This document shows, in pieces, positions 56,746-64,000 of a DNA stretch of 64,000 nt. The notes below the pieces were generated by a model, which did no database searches, was not told the origin of the DNA, and worked only from the letters and a program-made list of their open reading frames with translations. Both the position numbers and the translations under genes were made by a program. The DNA is from Odiellus spinosus (Eukaryota; Arthropoda; Arachnida; Opiliones; Phalangiidae), in the NCBI GenBank assembly GCA_963920705.1, contig OY987231.1:9045424-9109423 (forward strand), given 5' to 3'. Every line of letters starts with the position of its first letter. The first letter of the stretch is position 1.

Positions 56746-58128
56746 TGAAGGAAGCCTATATAATTCATCCTAGACATCAAAGGGCTTTGATTAAAACGAA
56801 ACCCTTCATTTCCACAAGTTCACAACCATACGCATTCCCTTTGAACTTTTACAATTGTAACTAAGGAAACCAATCAAACTAAGTTGAACCTTGGAGGAAC
56901 TATAGATGTAGAAGTCGACTGCTTCAGTGTTTAGACTATACGTTGGCGTTACCATATTTGTACTCCTACGCGCATGCGTGTAAGGTTGTCTCCAATTTTC
57001 AACTTTATAAAAAGTGGGAATTTTGTTTGGATTGGCGACTTGGCTCTACTTCTTAGTTAAAAATAGAAATTTTTGCCTGAGTTATGCTAGAATTGAATAG
57101 ATAGAAAACCACCCAAATTGGAGTAAAATTGCTGAACTGGCAACCCTGAATGTTTGTGGATCTGACTAACACCCAGATCTGTACTGGCGTCTCTATTCGA
57201 GAACTCCCTCTACAGTTCCTCCAAGGTTGAACGCCTGGCTGTAATATAAGGGGTTAACCCTTTTGATGAAGGAGAATTGTTTTACACCGTCCCTAGAGTG
57301 GTGGACACGAGAATATATATTACAATCTAACATAATACGAGTTTTAGGAAAAGCCTGGAGGATTGGAGAGAAACTCTCGAAGGCGTGGGGGTGTATCCGA
57401 ATCAAGCAGCTGCTTCTAGTCTCAATGAATATTTAAAAGCACCGCGAAATCAATGCGCGAGAACCTTTGATGTTAGATAGCCTTCTATGACTTATTTAGA
57501 AGACGTTAAGAGTCGAGTAACTTTCAGAAGAGGTTTGTAAAATATAGAAAACTAAGGCGGAATAATTCGCCATATTAAATCCCATAGTGGGAACAAATAG
57601 TTTTATAAACCACATTTGAACATCACGAGAAAATATCTTCCTATGGCCTAGGCATAGCACATGGCTTTTTGGATAGTCATAATCAGTTTAAAGGATAAGC
57701 GTAATTTAAAACCATCACTTAGTTTATACTAGGTGGTGGTTTTAATTAACAAATGGACACTTGTTTCAATAGGGAGAGAAATAACATAAGCGCCATCTAA
57801 CGAGACAAACAGTTTTAGGCGTCTACCGAGGCTTTCGCGGCCGAGACAATACATTAACTTCGAAGAGCGAGGAGTTTAAGATTAGTTGAAGAATATAGGT
57901 TAAGCTTTTTAATAGAGAAAATACTTAAATTACGAGACGTTTCGATCCGAGGCCTTTATTCAGTCGATCGTTATAGAGTTAAAGTAATCTCTAGCGATCA
58001 ATTGAAAAAGGGTCTTGGCTTAAAAAGTCTTATAAATATAGTATTTCTTTCAATACCGTGTCGTTTTCTCTGTAAAAAGTTTAATTTTAACTTCATCATG
58101 GTAAAAAAATAAGTTTAAAATATTATTA

Positions 58129-59213
58129 GGCCCATCGTTTCAAACGACAAAGGCCCATCGTTTCAAACGACAAAGGCCCATCGTTTCAAACGACAAAGGC
58201 CCATCGTTTCAAACGACAAAGGCCCATCGTTTCAAACGACAAAGGCCCATCGTTTCAAACGACAAAGGCCCATCGTTTCAAACGACAAAGGCCCATCGTT
58301 TCAAACGACAAAGGCCCATCGTTTCAAACGACAAAGGCCCATCGTTTCAAACGACAAAGGCCCATCGTTTCAAACGACAAAGGCCCATCGTTTCAAACGA
58401 CAAAGGCCCATCGTTTCAAACGACAAAGGCCCATCGTTTCAAACGACAAAGGCCCATCGTTTCAAACGACAAAGGCCCATCGTTTCAAACGACAAAGGCC
58501 CATCGTTTCAAACGACAAAGGCCCATCGTTTCAAACGACAAAGGCCCATCGTTTCAAACGACAAAGGCCCATCGTTTCAAACGACAAAGGCCCATCGTTT
58601 CAAACGACAAAGGCCCATCGTTTCAAACGACAAAGGCCCATCGTTTCAAACGACAAAGGCCCATCGTTTCAAACGACAAAGGCCCATCGTTTCAAACGAC
58701 AAAGGCCCATCGTTTCAAACGACAAAGGCCCATCGTTTCAAACGACAAAGGCCCATCGTTTCAAACGACAAAGGCCCATCGTTTCAAACGACAAAGGCCC
58801 ATCGTTTCAAACGACAAAGGCCCATCGTTTCAAACGACAAAGGCCCATCGTTTCAAACGACAAAGGCCCATCGTTTCAAACGACAAAGGCCCATCGTTTC
58901 AAACGACAAAGGCCCATCGTTTCAAACGACAAAGCCCCATCGTTTCAAACGACAAAGGCCCATCGTTTCAAACGACAAAGGCCCATCGTTTCAAACGACA
59001 AAGGCCCATCGTTTCAAACGACAAAGGCCCATCGTTTCAAACGACAAAGGCCCATCGTTTCAAACGACAAAGGCCCATCGTTTCAAACGACAAAGGCCCA
59101 TCGTTTCAAACGACAAAGGCCCATCGTTTCAAACGACAAAGGCCCATCGTTTCAAACGACAAAGGCCCATCGTTTCAAACGACAAAGGCCCATCGTTTCA
59201 AACGACAAAGGCC
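58129..59213 (+). repeat. 23-bp palindromic satellite, ~47 copies
   Basis: Unit GGCCCATCGTTTCAAACGAC then AAA. Each unit contains TCGTTTCAAACGA, a 13-bp palindrome around a central C. Only one base change is visible (CCCC for GCCC near 58933). The array starts and stops abruptly in unique sequence. There are no spacers, so it is not a CRISPR array, although a repeat finder might flag it. Confidence 0.97.
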
Positions 59214-60189
59214 TATAACTCGAATGAAATAGGGCAATTTTCTGGATTTGAGGGCACCAGCTTTGAATTCAAATTTTCCGGAGCCCTCAAAATATAAAAA
59301 TTAGCGTTACAGAAGGCCCCCCAGAAAAAAGTAGTTTTCTAATTTAGGGAACCCCAAACTAATAAAACCCGGTGCATGCAAATCTATTCTTAAGCCGAGG
59401 CTTAGCCGCTTAATGTTAAGAATGGTGAATTGACAGAAAAATACTTCAAATTGTATTTCGGATCAGCCAGTTATTTCCTAATGGAAATATTTCAATATAT
59501 ATTGACTACCATTCACGTTAATTTAAATTATAGATATACTTTCCCTTTGAATTTTCAGTATCATCAGCCTAGGGGGACGTTAAACTTGACTCCAATTTCT
59601 GTTTTCAGTACGTAGCAAGCAAAGTATATAGTATGTTTAAAAGAAACTAATAAATATGTAATTTGTAAAATGAACACCATTTCCAGCCTGTAGCTTATTA
59701 GACGCTGTTAATTCAAAGTGTTTCTTAAACGGTTTAAACTCAGTAATAGGAACTTTGCCACGTATCAGAGGCAAAAGTTCAAGAAACTTTTAACACCGCT
59801 CGAAGCGAGAAAATTTGAAAAGCGGATTTAAAAAAAAAGTTGGTTATAATTAATGTCCTGGCTTAGAAATTGATTCAATGTTTTTAAGAATTAAAATACT
59901 AGCGTAGTGCCTAAAAATAGATTCGGCAAACGGAAATTTTAAATAATTTTGAGGAAGATTTTGTAATGCGTTGAATTCGGGATCATTTGGGTCTATTTGG
60001 TCACATTTTCCTATTTGGATCATTTTAGACCAAATTAGAAGATTTTTCGTAATTGGGTAAGCCATTTCTTTCAGTATTTTATGGAAGTATATCCCTTAAA
60101 TTGAATAAGAATTTAATCTTAAATAAAACGGAACATTTGAAGATAACCTTTCACTAAGTTTCAGTAAATTATAAAAATATATATCAAAA

Positions 60190-60310
60190 GTCTATCGGTT
60201 TCGTTCCTCTCTCCCTTTCTCATAATATCAAGGAAGAGTCCAAACCACTCGAGGCAGACAGGGGTGATGCCTTTTTTTAGCTATTTTTAAGTGATGCACT
60301 ACGACGTAAT
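60190..60310 (+). mobile_element. Partial copy of the 15521-15926 MITE family
   Basis: AAAAGTCTATCGGTTTCGTT, AAGGAAGAGTCCAAACCACT and CAGACAGGGGTGATG align with the left end and the 15750-15820 part of that element; the interior ~180 bp is deleted. Confidence 0.7.
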
Positions 60311-61587
60311 TAGAAATTTTTCCTATTTTGATCATTTTAGACCAAATAAGCTTTTTCCTCATTGAGTTAGCCAATTTCTTTCATTATTTTACGGGATATT
60401 GTTGAAATGAAACACATTAATTTTTATACGTTTATAATCATATTTTTACATTTTTAGTTATATCCCTTAAACTGAATAAAAAATAAAATTTAATTTAAAA
60501 ACGACACATTTGAAGAAGTTTGACTTGAAGTTTCAGTAAATTATAATAATATATATTCTGATAATTAGCAAAAACTTTAAAGTGAAAGAGAGAAGAAGGT
60601 ATAAACGTTTATTAAACACCTAAAAGCCATTTTTCACTTTTGAAAAATAACATAGTTTAAATTCTAAAAAAATAAAACCCAAACATTCAAATTGAGGGGG
60701 TCTCCGGCGATTAATTAAAATCATTTTGATGTTAGTTCTAAAGCCCGAAACAGATGTTCTACGGCGTGCTGCGCGTGACTGTGGTATTTCAACCACCCTT
60801 CCAAATATATACACCCCAGTACTCACCGATACCTCTTGGCTTTTAAAATAAACCCGAGAATTAATTGAGCCAAAAGTGATTAATCCGTGTATATAATAGC
60901 CTCGCCAGATGCGATACATTTTGCGGGCAAACTTATACTAGCTCTTTCAATAGCCCCTCTCCAGGGCAAGGCTCTCTAGCTTCCTCTTAATACCTCTTAA
61001 TATATCCTCTCTTTGACAAAAGGTTTAAAACAAGACTTCAAAGCAAAGGGGGATATATAGAAATGCCGAGTGTTTTGTATAAAGAATCTTAATTGTTTAT
61101 TTCGAACATTAAGCTCTTGAAATTCATTAAAATAGCCCATATCACCACCCCCTTTTCCTACTCGAAACCTTGACGATTGATTACGGTAAATACCTATTTG
61201 AGTGATAAATAATTAAGGCAGTTTTCCAGTTAATTTCCAAAACTTCGTCGAAACTATATATAGGTATGGCGAGAACGTCATTAGGTTCGCCTATAGGTGT
61301 TTTGAATAATTAGATCTTTGATCGAAATCGTATATTTGTATATAGAATTGGGAATGTTAATGCAAGAAACTTCCCCTCTTCCATCCCCGGGGCCCCGAAT
61401 CAAAACAAGTCCCATGACCCAGGCATATATATCCACTACGATATGGAGTTTACCTTTCCACGCCTTAATCCAATTTTACTATGTGTATAGGTGTTTTGAA
61501 GATATATTATTGAGATGGACATTAGAAGTGTAAATATATATATATATATATAGGGTATGAATTTAAACCCAAATTTATATGGATATG

Positions 61588-62345
61588 TTTAAAGTGAGGC
61601 TGTTACCATTTTCTTAATTTTTTATTATTATTATTATTTTTTTTTTTCGAATGCCTATGGATTATATTTTAAAACGTCATATTCCAAATTTTATACCTCT
61701 GGGTTAACGGATATATTTTTTATCGATTCCTTATTGTTTAAATAGGCTAGTGAAAAAAATTACGAACAAATATTAGACTAGAAATAAATTTAAAACCTAC
61801 CCGGAAAATAGGCTTAGGTATTCATGGAGATCCTGATTTCATCGTTTATAAGGTCTACCTAACAATCGAACGCGATTGTAAGTCTCGTGGAGATCTCGCG
61901 TGAACGACGGGCCTTTGCTCATTGGTAGCTAGACCTTACACGGAGACAATTCAGGATTTCCATGAATCCAGCTAAGCCTATTTCCCGAGTAAGTTTTAAA
62001 TTGATTTGTAGTTTAATATTTGTTTTGTAAACTTTTTATTGGATTAGGCCTATTTATACGATAAAAAATAACTTATTAGGTTGCATTCTCCCTTAAAGAA
62101 ACGAAAATGTCAAAAATATGTAGGTAATTATTTTTCCAATATATGACGTAGTTTATTTATGAAACGTAATTAAAGATAATTTTCATACAAAAGGGACGTT
62201 CCGGATTTAGTACTTTTACGAAATGGATCGCGCGAAAGCGACCTTATCTCGCAGCAAAACGCCAGAGAATCAACTGAAGGCTCTTCAAAAGCGATGACGT
62301 AGTATTGCGGGGTATGTTTATTTTAAAAAACGCCCTAAACTTATC
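61588..62345 (+). mobile_element. MITE family Y, copy E, interrupted by a foldback
   Basis: Left end TTAAAGTGAGGCTGTTACCA near 61588 and AAAACGTCATATTCCAAATT near 61672; after the foldback at 61738-62053 the family sequence resumes with ATGACGTAGTTTATTTATGA and ends near GATGACGTAGTATTGCGG. The right terminus is missing. Confidence 0.72.
61738..62053. mobile_element. 316-bp foldback element nested in copy E
   Basis: AATAGGCTAGTG..., AACAAATATTAGACTAGAAA, TTTAAAACCTACCCGGAAAA at the left pair with the complement at 61975-62053 (TTTCCCGAGTAAGTTTTAAA, GTTTAATATTTGTTTTGTAA, AGGCCTATT). Inner symmetry at TATTCATGGAGATCCTGAT / ATCAGGATTTCCATGAAT-like. Same family as 33872-34195. Confidence 0.78.
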
Positions 62346-64000
62346 TTTCCTCTCAATAGGTAGTTCGTATAGCTGATATAACGGAGCTTAGAAAAGATTA
62401 GGGAAAGCTCGAGAAATAGGACATTGATTATGCAAAATCAGTTTCCATCTCGAATGTCTCCAATATAATTAGTTATTTGAAGTCGTTTTTGCGACGTACA
62501 CCTTGTACATTAGCCCCATATAAGTCCATTTTAGACTTAATAGACGCTATAGACCCGGTTAATTTGGCGAATCCTCCTTCTCGGTAAGCTCTCTCGCTCT
62601 CGTCTATGACGAGGAGTCGGTTCAAATACCGGTTGGTGAAATTAGCATATCCCTTTACTGGTCTCTAACCGACAATATAGATATATCTATATATATAGTG
62701 GGCCCAAATATTAGCTAATAGCTTTCGATTCCCGAAGAGATGTTTACAAAGATTTACAACTCGGGTCGTAAAACTATGGGGCCCTGCAGAGTCGGCGCGC
62801 GAAGCTTTTCCAGAACTTATAGTCAAACAAGCGAGGGGCCCTAGCTAAACAGACAATAAAATATCTCTATTGGAGAGAAACAGAGAGGACGCGAGAGGAA
62901 ATAAATTGGAGACTAATAAAGGAAGATATACAACGGATTCTAAAGATCTGAGATTTTTAGCCTAGGCGATAGCTGGGCTACCAAAAAACTACCCCAGAAA
63001 ATATATACTTTTGGTACTCTTAAAACGAGTTAAATATCAAAAAATAATTTCACGCATTATAACTGTCGCACGCCAATTTCTTAAAGTATTTAAGCCATGT
63101 CAAATTTAAAAAATTCGAAAGATTGTTTTTATATACAAGCGTGACCAAAGAAATCGGCTTACATATAGAAGCTGAAAATTCAAGAATAGAAATGTTTCAG
63201 AATTTTCCGAGTGAGTATGTGTAAATTTAAATTTATATCTGTACTTCATATGATGCGAGGTTCAATTTCTGTTTGCTGTTTCGCGAACTTCGCTAGAAAA
63301 TGGTTTCTATATACACACATTTCATGGGGTTTGTAAAAAACATATTTACGTGACAGTCACCCTTTAATGGCATCAAGAATCTTCGGTCTACGCGAGATAT
63401 TTCTAATAATTTAAATTAGAGAACCCAAAACGGGGTCCGATTCTTGTTTCTTTTTCGAATGAGATGTTAACTTAACATGGAACGAGCCGAGCCGCAACTA
63501 GGCATCGTTTAAAGGTTTCGATGTTTACAAAATTTCGGTTTCTAAATTAGGAAATTCCTCATTTAATGGAAAATATATATATATTTACGAGTCTATAATT
63601 TTATTTTAAGGAAATTGGGATAATATTTTAACGAGGAATTTGAAAATTAAATTTAAAAGTGATAATGAAGTGTGACCAGATCGACAACCATGTTTATTAG
63701 ATACAGATGGAGAAAACCTATTGCTTTCGATAATTGATCTCAGAACCAAATACACTGGGGTAAACAACAGCTTCTATATGTTCCATAGACTATGATGAAT
63801 CTACTCATGCGCATTGAAGATAACTATATTTTAAAACATTTTGAATTAAGGTTGAACCAATTGATAAAAGAGGTCAAGGTTTAAGCATGTTTTCATGTCT
63901 GAGTTACTTTGAAATATCAATGTAAAGTGAAATGGTGAAGTGTATCATGAAAAGTTTTCATGAATGTAGGAGTTGTTTAGTCAGAAATAGCAAAAACGTC

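Larger units (their letters stand above)
54914..64000. other. NDST intron continuing beyond the window
   Basis: No further NDST exon was found up to 64000, so the upstream exon lies outside. The stretch holds family Y copies D, E and F, a foldback, and the 23-bp palindromic array. Short open frames (57193-57405, 59850-60065, 60620-60919) have no recognisable domains and are not called. Confidence 0.65.

Noticed and set aside
57193-57405. Possible missing upstream NDST exon
   Set aside because: The translation shows no similarity to the N-terminal part of NDST, and no phase-compatible splice sites were evident.
58129-59213. CRISPR array
   Set aside because: The 23-bp units follow each other without spacers, the host is eukaryotic and no cas genes exist.
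62595-62640. tRNA or SINE suggested by GGTTCAAATACCGG, similar to a B box
   Set aside because: No A box, acceptor stem or anticodon arm could be made from the surrounding sequence.

Overview
This window is eukaryotic nuclear DNA, most likely from an arthropod and probably an insect. It is AT-rich, has spliced genes with several 60-90 bp introns, and carries many small DNA transposons and minisatellites. There is no operon structure, ribosome-binding site or other prokaryotic feature. Species identity cannot be read from the sequence.

Two genes can be reconstructed exon by exon, both on the minus strand. (1) A complete ULK3-type serine/threonine kinase gene runs from its ATG at 28340 to its stop at 13042. 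Its 14 exons are all in phase and encode 498 residues: an N-terminal kinase domain, two MIT domains and a C-terminal Cys-Asn-Ile-Gln. (2) The 3' part of a heparan sulfate N-deacetylase/N-sulfotransferase gene (NDST; sulfateless in Drosophila) runs from 54913 down to its stop at 32476. Twelve in-phase exons encode the last 613 residues, covering most of the deacetylase domain and all of the sulfotransferase domain. The first exons, including the membrane anchor, must lie beyond position 64000. The two proteins act in unrelated processes (kinase signalling/autophagy versus Golgi heparan sulfate modification), so their adjacency has no evident functional meaning.

Layout: 1-9800 is a 32-bp satellite, with its first ~115 bp inverted. 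9834-10856 holds a GGGGTACCCC palindrome and a 24-bp satellite. 10894-12261 is a 5'-truncated, frameshifted non-LTR retrotransposon. 12360-12861 is a terminal-inverted-repeat element full of TATAGGT motifs. 13042-28340 is ULK3, whose introns contain a 981-bp hAT element with an 8-bp target duplication, a 19-bp minisatellite, several MITEs, a ~6.6 kb array of decamers flanked by inverted arms, a G20 tract and a 30-bp minisatellite. 28341-32475 is intergenic. 32476-64000 is NDST, whose large introns carry at least a dozen MITE or foldback copies from about six families, a 37-bp minisatellite and a highly homogeneous 23-bp palindromic array (58129-59213).

Tandem repeats make up roughly 20 kb of the 64 kb. 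The long open reading frames over them arise because the repeat units lack stop codons in those frames; they are not genes. I found no evidence for a new multi-gene system. The most unusual items are the decamer array that holds a strict 10-bp register for over 6 kb inside an essential-looking gene, its inverted-repeat flanks, the palindromic 23-bp array, and the well-dated hAT insertion in the last ULK3 intron.
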